Shown here piece after piece: positions 15,752-24,331 of a DNA stretch of 64,000 bases (within the stretch, counting starts at the first letter, position 1; each line of letters opens with the position of its first letter). The translations under genes were made by a program, and so were the position numbers. The stretch is from JAFAGX01 sp035624215 (GTDB lineage: Bacteria > Acidobacteriota > Terriglobia > Terriglobales > Acidobacteriaceae): positions 65,124 through 129,123 of the forward strand of contig DASPRY010000113.1 of the NCBI GenBank assembly GCA_035624215.1, given 5' to 3'. The notes below the pieces were generated by a model. That model worked only from the letters and a program-made list of their open reading frames with translations, searched no databases and was not told the origin of the DNA.

Positions 15752-16837
15752 TCAGTTCACATAACGGCGCATACGGACATTCATCACCATACCCAGCACC
15801 AGGAACATAAATAAAACGGAAGACCCACCATAACTCATGAGGGGCAAGGGAATCCCCGTGACCGGCATAAAGCCGACCACCATGCCGACGTTAACCAGGA
15901 TGTGGAAACTGAGCACAGCTACCACGCCCATCACCAAGAATGTGCCGGCGCGGTCGGGTGCCGTCTGCGCATTCTGGGTTAATCGCATCAGCACTATGAA
16001 GTATAACAGCATTACACTCAAGGCACCGACAAATCCGTGCTCCTCGGCAAAGGCAGCAAAGATAAAGTCGGTCTGGGGGACAGGGAGGAATGAAAGGTGG
16101 GTCTGAGATCCGGCGCTGCTGCCCCAGATTCCGCCCGACCCTACCGCAATGAGCGATTGAATGACCTGGTAGCCAGAGCCCTGACGGTCCGCCTCAGGCT
16201 CCATAAAGCTGGTGAGGCGCTCTCGCTGGTACGGTTTCAAGACGTGCCAGGCTAAAGGCATCATCAGTCCCGCCAGCAGAACCACGGCGAGAGCCTGCTT
16301 GGCACGCAACCCACCCAGAAAAAGACCCATGACGGCAATTGGTATATACGTCAGGGCGGTTCCCAGGTCCGGTTGCGCCAGCACCATGAGCATAGGTACG
16401 CCAACCATGGCTCCAGCCTTGATGAAGTCCGACCAGGAAAGCTGCCGCTGGTGCAAATCCGCAAAGTACTTGGCAACGGCGACAATCAGGATCAGCTTCA
16501 CCCATTCAGAAGGTTGAAAGTGGCCACCCCCCGGCATCTTGACCCAGCGCCGGGCTCCCAGATATTTTTGTCCGAAAACCAACACCGAAACCAGAGAAGC
16601 GACAGCGGCGATATACATCCAGTGAACTCTCTCCAGCAAGGCTTGATAATTGACGATACTCATCAAGAACATTGCCCCAATGCCGCCTATGACCCAGTAG
16701 GCCTGCCTGATGTGAGCACCGGCAAACTTGGTGTGCATGGTGGCGCTGCGTATCTCAGTAATACCCAAAGCGCAGATAATCAGCACAAAGGTGAACAGCA
16801 GCCAATCAAAATCGCGAAATGAAACGTAACGGCTCAT
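15752..16837 (-). CDS. rodA: rod shape-determining SEDS glycosyltransferase RodA
   Basis: 361-residue SEDS-family membrane protein with about ten transmembrane helices. Family landmarks include QPDLGTALTYIPIAV, the YQ..RL region (KPYQRERLTSFMEPEAD), DFIFAAFAEEHGFVGA and GIPLPLMSYGGSS near the C-terminus. RodA polymerises lipid II glycan strands in the elongasome together with PBP2. The gene follows mrdA by 75 bases on the same strand, the standard mrdAB order, and is followed by rne/rng. Confidence 0.95.
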   Translation of the reverse strand: MSRYVSFRDFDWLLFTFVLIICALGITEIRSATMHTKFAGAHIRQAYWVIGGIGAMFLMSIVNYQALLERVHWMYIAAVASLVSVLVFGQKYLGARRWVKMPGGGHFQPSEWVKLILIVAVAKYFADLHQRQLSWSDFIKAGAMVGVPMLMVLAQPDLGTALTYIPIAVMGLFLGGLRAKQALAVVLLAGLMMPLAWHVLKPYQRERLTSFMEPEADRQGSGYQVIQSLIAVGSGGIWGSSAGSQTHLSFLPVPQTDFIFAAFAEEHGFVGALSVMLLYFIVLMRLTQNAQTAPDRAGTFLVMGVVAVLSFHILVNVGMVVGFMPVTGIPLPLMSYGGSSVLFMFLVLGMVMNVRMRRYVN

Positions 16838-16912
16838 GCTTCGTCGATCGTCATCCGTCGTTGGTCGTGGGTCGTAATGCTTTTAAGCAACCTAGCTACT
16901 AGCTACTCAAGT

Positions 16913-18880
16913 TCAATTCACTCCCGGCGCAGCCGTGGCCAATGGCAACCGGTGACGGGTGAGGTCGATGGTAAATCGTCCGGCATGCAAGACTTCTTGC
17001 GAGCCGTCGGGATCATTGTCATTCCACACGGCTCCAATCTCGACCTTTGGTTTGCTTTCCGCCACCTTGGTGGGCTGACGCCGTTGTTTTTCAACGTAAG
17101 CTTTAATGACCTGGGCCGCGATGCGAGCGGCGAACTGACCGTGCTCGCCGCCCTCGAACAGGACCGTAACCACGATCTCCGGATTGCGGCGTGGCGTGAC
17201 CCCCACGAACCAGGCGTTATCTTTGAAGCGCGACTTGCCATTCGCCACTTTCGCCTTCATGGCATTACTGATGGTTTGAGCGCTGCCGGTCTTGCCGGCA
17301 AAGTCGATGCCCTGCAAATGGGCGCTGGCCGCGGTTCCTAAAGGAGTGGGCACATTGGCCATCGCATCGGTAATGATCTCCCAATTTTGAGGATCAATGG
17401 TAATCTGCACTTTGTCGGGAGCGCTCGAAGCCGGGAGGACGTTCCCCGGCAAGTCGGCGGGATTGGTGACATGGGGCCGCACCATGGTGCCGCCGCTGGC
17501 AATAGCACCGATGGCCCGCGCCAATTGGATGGGGGTGACGGCCACCGCACCTTGCCCGATGCCGACCGAGATGGTTTCTCCGGCGTACCATTTCTGCTTG
17601 AAGTTGCGCAGTTTCCATTCTTCCGACGGCATCACGCCGGTAACTTCCTGGGGTAGATCGATGCCAGTCCGCTGTCCCAACCCGAACAAGGTCGCGTATT
17701 TTGCTATACGGTCGATCCCCAGTTTTTCGGCCAAGGTATAGAAGAAGACGTCGCAGGACTGATAGATTCCCTTGCTGATGTCTACTTCTCCGTGAACCCG
17801 ATGTTCCGCAGTTACCCAGCACTTGAAATAGCGCCCGTAGAAAACCGCGCCACCGTTGCAGATCACGTGCAGATCCTGGGCAATTCCTTCCTGCAAACCG
17901 GCGGTGGCCATGATGATTTTGAACGTGGAGCCGGGGGCCAACTGCGCCTGGATCGCCTTATTGAGAAGCGGATGCTCATCGTCAGCGACTAACTTTGCCC
18001 ACTGATCACGGGAAACACGCACGGCAAAATCATTGGGATCAAAGGTCGGCCGGCTCACCATGGCCAGAATTTCGCCATTGCGCGGATTCATGGCAACGAT
18101 GGCGCCATTTCTGCCTTCCAACGCCTCCTCGGCGGCGATCTGCAAATCGAGGTCGATGGTGAGCTTAAGCTGCTTTCCCGGGACAGCGGGCGTCTCGTCG
18201 AGCCTTCCAACTTCCTTGCCCTTGCTATTCACGACCGCCCGGCGCGAGCCGTTCTTGCCCATCAGAATGTCGTTGTATTGGAGTTCGACTCCGGACTTAC
18301 CTACCACATCGCCCGGACTGTAGAGCTCAAACTGCGGTTGATTGAGCATGTCCTCGCTTACTTCGCCGACATAGCCGATCAAGTGCGCCATGAAGCCTTT
18401 GCGAGGATAGAGGCGACGATGCGCCATGATGGTGTCGAGCTCAGGCAACTCATTGCGGTGGGACTCGATAAAAGCCACTTCGTCCTGCGTGATGTCGTCC
18501 TTTAAAAAGATCGGCTGATATTGTGGCGAGCCTGCGAAATGGCGAATGCGATCCCTGACCTCCTTGGGATCCATGTGGAGACCCTCGGCGATAAGATCGG
18601 CGTCAACCGTGAGATCGCGGGAAGAGTCGCGCAACAACAGCGCGGTGAACGAGGGGTAATTTTCCACGATGGTGCGGCCTTCACGGTCAAGGATCTTGCC
18701 ACGGGGCGCAAGAATGGGCACATTGCGAATCCGATTTTTCTCGGCCAATGACGCATAGAACTCGCTTTGCACCACCTGCAACCGCCATAAGCCGTAAGCC
18801 AGAACGAGAAAAATGGAGAGGATTACGTACTGAACTGCGGTCAGGCGGACGGCGGATACTTTTTCGTCGCGGCCAAACAT
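16913..18880 (-). CDS. mrdA: penicillin-binding protein 2, elongasome transpeptidase
   Basis: 655 residues, class B PBP. It has a single N-terminal membrane anchor (about residues 15-32), a dimerisation region containing APRGKILDREGR, and a transpeptidase domain with the active site PGSTFK (Ser318, Lys321), YQSCD as the second motif and AGKTGSAQ as the KTG box. It crosslinks the glycan made by RodA in the periplasm during rod elongation. Upstream, the cluster is interrupted by a PilZ gene in the opposite direction, so mrdA-rodA probably has its own promoter in 18881-19214. Confidence 0.95.
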   Translation of the reverse strand: MFGRDEKVSAVRLTAVQYVILSIFLVLAYGLWRLQVVQSEFYASLAEKNRIRNVPILAPRGKILDREGRTIVENYPSFTALLLRDSSRDLTVDADLIAEGLHMDPKEVRDRIRHFAGSPQYQPIFLKDDITQDEVAFIESHRNELPELDTIMAHRRLYPRKGFMAHLIGYVGEVSEDMLNQPQFELYSPGDVVGKSGVELQYNDILMGKNGSRRAVVNSKGKEVGRLDETPAVPGKQLKLTIDLDLQIAAEEALEGRNGAIVAMNPRNGEILAMVSRPTFDPNDFAVRVSRDQWAKLVADDEHPLLNKAIQAQLAPGSTFKIIMATAGLQEGIAQDLHVICNGGAVFYGRYFKCWVTAEHRVHGEVDISKGIYQSCDVFFYTLAEKLGIDRIAKYATLFGLGQRTGIDLPQEVTGVMPSEEWKLRNFKQKWYAGETISVGIGQGAVAVTPIQLARAIGAIASGGTMVRPHVTNPADLPGNVLPASSAPDKVQITIDPQNWEIITDAMANVPTPLGTAASAHLQGIDFAGKTGSAQTISNAMKAKVANGKSRFKDNAWFVGVTPRRNPEIVVTVLFEGGEHGQFAARIAAQVIKAYVEKQRRQPTKVAESKPKVEIGAVWNDNDPDGSQEVLHAGRFTIDLTRHRLPLATAAPGVN

Positions 18881-19223
18881 CAGGCGGATCTCAACTCCAG
18901 GTTCGCCGCCGCAAACACCACCGCGACGCTCCTGACGAATTCATCCTTTCGGGAAGTTAACTCTATTGTAACCCGCAAGGTTGCTGCCTCGCCTCTGCCC
19001 TTAGTAACTGAAGGGCATCGCCATTATGGGCAGGGATATGGCATTCCCGGGATTGATGGCGTGCCCGGAATGACGATGTCCGGCGTTGCCGGTGAAACCC
19101 GAAGCAAGAAGTTCGAGATCTTCCCTCGATCGGGAAGTTCCGCTCACGATGACGGTACTCTGCGCTGCCCCTAGGATTGACAAGTGACTGACGTACCCGT
19201 GGGAGGTTACTTTTTTGCAGAGG
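18881..19223. other. 343-base region between mrdA and the PilZ gene
   Basis: Divergent space that must hold the promoters of mrdA-rodA (minus) and the PilZ gene (plus). A minus-strand TACAAT (18963-18968) could be the -10 element for mrdA, but no good -35 element is visible. No gene is supported here. Confidence 0.35.
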
Positions 19224-19676
19224 ATGGTCGTGGGATCACAGACGCTTCGAGTCGGCCAGCTGATGATCGCTACAGCAACTCAATCGGAGAATTTCCGCAT
19301 GGAAGTTGACCGCCGGCGAGAGCCTCGCGTCGAGTCCAACCTTGACGTACTCATCTGGGGGATTGATGCCCAGGGGCTGCCCTTCGCGCAGACGGCTCTC
19401 GCCCGCAACATCAGCGGCCAAGGGGCACTGTTATGTGGAATCAAGCAGGTGCTGCGTTGCGGAGACCCGATCGTAATCCAATACGGAAAAGAACGCGCCC
19501 GGTTCAGAATAGTATGGACACGCGATTCCGCAAATGGACAAAAGATACGAGCGGCGGTTCAGAAATTAGAAGCTGACGAGTGCCCGTGGAAGGATGAACT
19601 TCAGGCAAGCGGGTCTGCGAGCTCACGCAGCATGACAGAATCTGCCCAGCGTGTTTCCCTGTTTCCGCACTACTAA
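19224..19676 (+). CDS. PilZ domain protein
   Basis: About 150 residues (a TTG three codons earlier and an ATG at 19263 are alternative starts). It has both c-di-GMP-binding motifs of PilZ domains: RREPR (RxxxR) and NISGQG ([D/N]xSxxG), followed by beta-strand-like sequence (RCGDPIVIQYGKERARFRIVW). No other domain is present; the last 30 residues are polar and probably disordered. It should bind cyclic di-GMP in the cytosol and act on a partner. It lies inside the mreBCD/mrdA-rodA cluster but on the other strand. Confidence 0.85.
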   Translation: MVVGSQTLRVGQLMIATATQSENFRMEVDRRREPRVESNLDVLIWGIDAQGLPFAQTALARNISGQGALLCGIKQVLRCGDPIVIQYGKERARFRIVWTRDSANGQKIRAAVQKLEADECPWKDELQASGSASSRSMTESAQRVSLFPHY

Positions 19677-19692
19677 CTCCTGACTATTGAGC

Positions 19693-20214
19693 TTAGGTTC
19701 GTTGCTTGAACCGATCTAACAGGGTGAACATGGCGACACCTATGATGGCATTCGCCAGTGCAGAGACCAGTTCGTGGGCCCAGCTCCAGTGCAGCGTCAC
19801 CCCGACGAGGCCACGCGCGACCGTGAAGTACACGATCTCGTGGACAACGTAAAAGAAAAGAATCACCAGGAAACGCGAACCGGCATTTTCGATGTCGATT
19901 TTTACTCCGAGCGATGACGCCCCATAGCCTACAACCGTGTTGGCGATTCCATAGACGCCAAGGGGCAGGGATGGCGTGAGAGCGTCCTGCAAAATGCCAA
20001 TGGCTGCTCCGGTCACCATTCCTGAAACCTGGCTACGGCGCGCGACCGCAAAGAAAATCACCACCAGAAGCGGCAAGTCGAAGATCGAGAAGAAGTGCAG
20101 CCGCAGCGGCACGAATGCCTGCAGGAACACCGCAATCAGCGGAAGCAAAATGGCTACCGGAACGCTGAACCGGTAAACCTCGATCTGCTCAGTAGATGTG
20201 TACGTGATAGGCAC
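19693..20214 (-). CDS. mreD: rod shape-determining protein MreD
   Basis: 173 residues, five to six hydrophobic segments, including IFDLPLLVVIFFAVARR and the family-typical GAAIGILQDALTPSLPLGVYG. The open frame extends 66 codons further upstream, but that part is only the shadow of the mreC tail. The GTG at 20214 sits one base after the mreC stop and is the sensible start. MreD is an inner-membrane partner of MreC in the elongasome. Convergent with the PilZ gene across a 16-base gap. Confidence 0.9.
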   Translation of the reverse strand: MPITYTSTEQIEVYRFSVPVAILLPLIAVFLQAFVPLRLHFFSIFDLPLLVVIFFAVARRSQVSGMVTGAAIGILQDALTPSLPLGVYGIANTVVGYGASSLGVKIDIENAGSRFLVILFFYVVHEIVYFTVARGLVGVTLHWSWAHELVSALANAIIGVAMFTLLDRFKQRT

Positions 20215-20215
20215 G

Positions 20216-21511
20216 CTATTGAGATTGATCCTGTGGCATGGATTGGGTTTTTGGAACAGTTGGCGGTACTTCCGGGTTTGCGGCGGGTGCCCCGGCGCTC
20301 GGCTGCGCCTCTGAGTTTGATTGTGACTCGGACTGGGTCGCTCCAGTAGCAGGAGCAAGCGTTCCCTTCCCGGTTTTCTGTGCAGAAGCTGGCTGGGCAG
20401 CAATCGTCCCACTCATAGGCTTTGTGCCGGAAGCAGAACTGCCGGGGGACCTTGGCGAGCTAGAGCCGGCCGAGACCTTGGAAGTGGTGGGTGTTTGTGT
20501 GGTCGCTTCGCCATTGGATGTAGATCCAGATGCGGCTGGTGCGGGAGCAATCTTTAAACCGCTAGTTGGAGGTGGAGGGGCGGTTGGATTTGCGGGTGCA
20601 GGCTGGTCAGGGATGGAGGGCAAGCGCTGCGCCAGAATGTCCGCGGCCCGAAGATGCTGGGTCTCGATCACCACTGGCTCCCGTTCCTGCTCCTGGGTGA
20701 TCACCAGCACTTCTTCCAGCCTGCCCAAGTCAGCCGCGGGTCTCACGCGAATATTCAAAAACAGTTCGGGGCCGGGAGAAACTCTAGTGACGGTGCCGAC
20801 AAGTAAACCTTTAGGGAAAATTCGATCTCCACCACTGGTGAGCACTCTTTCGCCGGGCTGCACGGATTCATCCGTCATCACTTTTTCCAGGACAACCTCT
20901 CCGGCGGGGGTTCCGCGCAGCACGCCCTGCAAGCGCGATCTTTCCAGGATGGCACCGACGCCGCTCATCTGATCGTCAATCAGCAGCACACTTGCCACGT
21001 GATCCTGCACTCCGCGCAGCACTTTGCCGACGATGCCGTCCGCCGTGATGGCCGCCATATCCGGCTTAATGCCGTCCCGGCTGCCTTTGTCGATATAGAT
21101 TGAGCGCGATTGCTCGCTGCCGCTGGAGCCGATTACCTGGGCCGCAACTGTTCTTGCAATGAACTTTTCCTTAAAACCTAGCAGGGCCTGCAAACGGTGG
21201 GCTTGTTCGGCATCCTCATTCAAGCGCACCCGCTCGATCTCAAGCTGTTCGATCTTCTGTTTGAGCTCCCGGTTCTCCTGCCGGACTCCGCGCAGATAGA
21301 AATAGTTACGCCAGAGACTACGGGCGCCGTTCTGAAAACCGACAATAGTCTTTTCCAAGGGGCTTACCGCGTCCACGGCCCAAACCCGGATGAGGCGAGT
21401 GGGAGCATTCTCGCCGGGTCGTTTGACCTGAATTGCCAACCCAAGCACCTGGCCAAACAGCAGGGCCGCAAGCACGGTCAGATTACGATAACGGCTGATG
21501 AGATGGTCCAT
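20216..21511 (-). CDS. mreC: rod shape-determining protein MreC with long low-complexity tail
   Basis: 431 residues against about 280-370 for most MreC. It has an N-terminal membrane helix (LTVLAALLFGQVLGLAI), a coiled coil near residues 75-105 (ENRELKQKIEQLEIERVRL), and the two beta-domains with GIVGKVLRGVQDHVASVLLI and ERVLTSGGDRIFPKGLLVG. After about residue 295 comes a tail of some 135 residues made almost only of Pro, Ala, Ser, Thr and Gln, exposed in the periplasm. MreC organises PBP2 and RodA. It lies between mreB and mreD; the last coding bases almost touch mreD. Confidence 0.93.
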   Translation of the reverse strand: MDHLISRYRNLTVLAALLFGQVLGLAIQVKRPGENAPTRLIRVWAVDAVSPLEKTIVGFQNGARSLWRNYFYLRGVRQENRELKQKIEQLEIERVRLNEDAEQAHRLQALLGFKEKFIARTVAAQVIGSSGSEQSRSIYIDKGSRDGIKPDMAAITADGIVGKVLRGVQDHVASVLLIDDQMSGVGAILERSRLQGVLRGTPAGEVVLEKVMTDESVQPGERVLTSGGDRIFPKGLLVGTVTRVSPGPELFLNIRVRPAADLGRLEEVLVITQEQEREPVVIETQHLRAADILAQRLPSIPDQPAPANPTAPPPPTSGLKIAPAPAASGSTSNGEATTQTPTTSKVSAGSSSPRSPGSSASGTKPMSGTIAAQPASAQKTGKGTLAPATGATQSESQSNSEAQPSAGAPAANPEVPPTVPKTQSMPQDQSQ

Positions 21512-21519
21512 GAAGCAGC

Positions 21520-21632
21520 TTCAAGTTTCGAGTTTCGAGAAACGGCCCGAGATGACAAGAACCCACTTCTTAGTCTACCGCCAATGGAAGGAATCAACTC
21601 GAAACTTGAAACTCGAAACCCGAAACTGGTTC
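21520..21632. repeat. degenerate inverted/direct repeats between mreB and mreC
   Basis: Words of the type AAGTTTCGAGTTTCGAG (21523-21539) recur in inverted and direct form as CTCGAAACTTGAAACTCG (21598-21615) and CGAAACCCGAAACT. The imperfect inverted repeat spans about 60 bases and could fold after the mreB stop. It resembles other degenerate word arrays in the window. Confidence 0.55.
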
Positions 21633-22691
21633 CTACTCAATCGATATCTTTCGCAGCAGCTTGAAGTCGCTGAGCATCTTGCCGGTTCCCAGCACCACGC
21701 TGCAGAGAGGATCGTCGGCAATGGAGACCGGCAACCCGGTTTCCTCGCGGATGCGCTTGTCCAAATTCTTAAGCAAAGCGCCGCCACCAGTGAGCACAAT
21801 TCCGCGATCGCTGATGTCAGCGGAGAGCTCGGGCGGTGTGCGCTCCAAGGCGACGCGAATGGCATTCATAATGGTAGAAACGCACTCGCTCAGGGCTTCG
21901 CGAATTTCGCTGTCGTCCACGGTAATGGTTTTGGGAACGCCCTCAATCAGATTTCTGCCCTTGATCTCCATGGTCAGGGGCTTCTCGAGCGGATAGGCCG
22001 AACCAATTTCCATCTTGATCTGCTCCGCGGTGCGCTCGCCCACGAGCAGGTTATATTTCCGCTTGAGATAATTCATGACAGCTTCGTCCATCTGATTACC
22101 GGCCATGCGCACGGAGCGCGAATAGACGATGCCGCTGAGCGAGATCACTGCAATGTCTGTAGTTCCGCCGCCGATATCGACGACCATGTTTCCGCTGGGC
22201 TCGGTGATGGGCAGGCCTGCGCCGATCGCCGCTACCATGGCCTGCTCCACGAGATGCACTTCGCTCGCTTTGGCACGATAAGCGGAGTCCATAACCGCTC
22301 GCTTTTCCACCTGGGTGATCTCAGAGGGGACGCCGATAACGATCCGGGGATGCACCAGCATTTTGCGGTTGTGGGCTTTCTGGATGAAATAGTTGAGCAT
22401 CTTCTCGGTGACTTTGAAATCGGCGATCACGCCGTCCTTCATTGGCTTGATAGCGACGATATTGCCGGGGGTACGGCCAAGCATCTCTTTAGCTTCCTTG
22501 CCTACGGCTTCAACTTCGCCCGTGTTCTTGTTGATGGCCACAATGGAAGGCTCGTTCACGACGATGCCTTTACCACGCGCGTAGACCAGAGTGTTGGCCG
22601 TGCCGAGATCGATGGCAAGGTCGCTGGAAAAGAGACTGAACAGCGATCTCAGGTTGTGCGTTCCGGTGGAATGAAACCCATTCGATGACAT
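21633..22691 (-). CDS. mreB: rod shape-determining actin homologue MreB
   Basis: 352 residues, normal for MreB with a slightly long N-terminus. Phosphate-1 loop DLAIDLGTANTLVY, the GEVEAVGKEAKEMLGRTPG block, phosphate-2 motif DIGGGTTDIAVI and the adenosine motif TGGGALLKNLD are all present. It forms membrane-associated filaments that guide cell-wall synthesis. First gene of the elongation cluster. The 138 bases upstream separate it from the FecR-domain gene, and I see no strong promoter consensus there. Confidence 0.96.
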   Translation of the reverse strand: MSSNGFHSTGTHNLRSLFSLFSSDLAIDLGTANTLVYARGKGIVVNEPSIVAINKNTGEVEAVGKEAKEMLGRTPGNIVAIKPMKDGVIADFKVTEKMLNYFIQKAHNRKMLVHPRIVIGVPSEITQVEKRAVMDSAYRAKASEVHLVEQAMVAAIGAGLPITEPSGNMVVDIGGGTTDIAVISLSGIVYSRSVRMAGNQMDEAVMNYLKRKYNLLVGERTAEQIKMEIGSAYPLEKPLTMEIKGRNLIEGVPKTITVDDSEIREALSECVSTIMNAIRVALERTPPELSADISDRGIVLTGGGALLKNLDKRIREETGLPVSIADDPLCSVVLGTGKMLSDFKLLRKISIE

Positions 22692-22829
22692 AGGCGAAGC
22701 TTTTCTCTCTTGTGAACTAGATGTCCGGCATTTTGGTGGGGGCCACAGTTATTCTATGGGATAACCTGAAGCCCTTGTTTGCACCAAAGTGCCAGCCCTC
22801 AGGAGCATCACTCGCAGGGCCCCCACTGC

Positions 22830-24182
22830 TTATTGAATCACGACCTTCTTCTGTAAAGTATTTACGCCCCCTTTAGCATTCTGGGCGGTGATTGTAATCA
22901 CGTTTTCGCCCGTGGCCAACGGCGGCGTGAAGTAATGAAACCTGCCGTCATTGCCCACCAGAGGAACCTCGGCGCCGTTCACCATGACCCGGGCCCCGGT
23001 CTCGGTCTTGCCCATCAACTCGAGCACATGCCCATGCTGAATAAAGGGATCAAGTTCGAGGCTAAGGGCCTCGGTATCTTTTCCCCTGGGGATGATGGTG
23101 AAGCGGTTCTTCTCGCTCTCCACGGACTCCTTGCCCGTCGCATCCACGGATTGAACCATCCAGTAGTATGCGCCTTGCTCCAGCCCGGAGACCAGGACAT
23201 CCGCTGTCTTAACGTCGCGGTCCACAATGGTGGAAGAGAAATAAGGATTCTTTGAAATCCGCAGCCTATAACCTTTGGCGTTGGCCATCTTGGTCCAGGA
23301 AAACTCCACCGGCCGAGGATCGCTGGATACGAAGATCGGCGCCATATTGGCCGGCGAAATCGGGGTGGGTGGGCCAATCTCCTTCGTCATCTCCATGTGC
23401 GGGGACTGGCTATGAAAATTAACTTTCTCCCAATCTGCCAAGCGAACCGTTTCACCATTGCGGGTGATGTCGCCAGAACCCTTTTTGACCAGGATCTCGT
23501 GCTCATCCGATTTGGGATCGTTCCGCACCATGGCCGCCGAATCTGGCGCCAGGGAGGCGGTTGCACCCGCCACGATGACCTGCGATTTTGAACCCTGGGA
23601 GTAGGTTGCCGTTGCCAAATCCACGGTTCCGGTGCTGACTGTGACAGCGACATTGGTTTGTTGCTGATCGTTGGCCGAGTTTTCTTCCACCACGATGAGC
23701 GAATCCTGCTTCACCGTGTAGTTGGTGCCATCACCGAAGACAATCTTGGCCATGCCTTCGGAACTGGTTTGCACCACGTCGCCTTTTTCCAAAGGAATGC
23801 TGTAGTCGGCGGTCGTCCAGTTACTGGCGTTGGCCTTCTTCACGCGCACGGTGCCATCGAGAGCGGTGAAATGGGCTTGCTGCGAGTTCATCGTGCGCGG
23901 TTTGGCTTGGGCTCCGGCCCCGGCCACCCACTCCAGGACATGACGACTCAAGCCGCCCGCTGCCTTAATGCCGTTATCGGTAAATTGCGGGAAAGCCAGC
24001 CGCATGCAAATGAAAACGATAGAAAGCCCAGCCAATACCGTCAGGGCCACGCTGCGATACGTGACTGTCTTCCACGCGATGTGGATACCAGGCTTGAGGT
24101 TCGCCGACACCAAGACCACCAAGAACCAGCCAAATTCAATTGAATATGCGGTTAAGTCGAGAGTACCACAGGCCGAAAACAC
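22830..24182 (-). CDS. FecR domain-containing membrane protein
   Basis: Up to 450 residues. A membrane helix (SVALTVLAGLSIVFICMRLAF, residues about 44-64) anchors a periplasmic FecR-type domain. Its core is DGTVRVKKANASNW, IPLEKGDVVQTSSEGMAKIVFGDG, the arrangement seen in FecR/DUF4880-like proteins of unknown role. The C-terminal half has a fibronectin-like segment (FSWTKMANAKGYRLRIS … GAYYWMVQSVD) and an IPT/Ig-like end. The GTG at 24182 is the longest start; a start nearer the membrane helix (GTG at about codon 26) is equally possible. No sigma factor or TonB receptor is adjacent, so it is not a classic FecIR pair. Confidence 0.8.
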   Translation of the reverse strand: MFSACGTLDLTAYSIEFGWFLVVLVSANLKPGIHIAWKTVTYRSVALTVLAGLSIVFICMRLAFPQFTDNGIKAAGGLSRHVLEWVAGAGAQAKPRTMNSQQAHFTALDGTVRVKKANASNWTTADYSIPLEKGDVVQTSSEGMAKIVFGDGTNYTVKQDSLIVVEENSANDQQQTNVAVTVSTGTVDLATATYSQGSKSQVIVAGATASLAPDSAAMVRNDPKSDEHEILVKKGSGDITRNGETVRLADWEKVNFHSQSPHMEMTKEIGPPTPISPANMAPIFVSSDPRPVEFSWTKMANAKGYRLRISKNPYFSSTIVDRDVKTADVLVSGLEQGAYYWMVQSVDATGKESVESEKNRFTIIPRGKDTEALSLELDPFIQHGHVLELMGKTETGARVMVNGAEVPLVGNDGRFHYFTPPLATGENVITITAQNAKGGVNTLQKKVVIQ

Positions 24183-24253
24183 ACAGAACAGGTAATCAGT
24201 TTGAGAGGTTACCTTCGTGTGGCGGGGTGCTTCCCTGCGGCCAGCCGACTGCG

Positions 24254-24276
24254 TTTCACTGGCAATTTCCGTGAAA
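24254..24276. promoter_or_regulatory. perfect inverted repeat in the divergent FecR/VWFA promoter region
   Basis: TTTCAC at 24254-24259 and GTGAAA at 24271-24276 around 11 bases, about 55 bases before the first VWFA gene and 70 before the FecR-domain gene. Its position fits an operator serving either gene; no regulator can be named. Confidence 0.25.
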
Positions 24277-24331
24277 TGGCGTATGCTTACACTGCTCCCG
24301 TCCAGGCGACGACGCCTCCATAGAGTCGGCT

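Noticed and set aside
20215..20412. N-terminal 66 codons of the longest mreD frame
   Set aside because: They overlap the mreC tail in another frame and are Arg/Pro/Ser-rich. The GTG at 20214, one base after the mreC stop, gives a normal-length MreD.
21498..22688. 396-codon plus-strand frame opposite mreB
   Set aside because: It is the exact shadow of mreB, which has all actin-family motifs. The antisense translation has no recognisable domain and a composition forced by the mreB codons.
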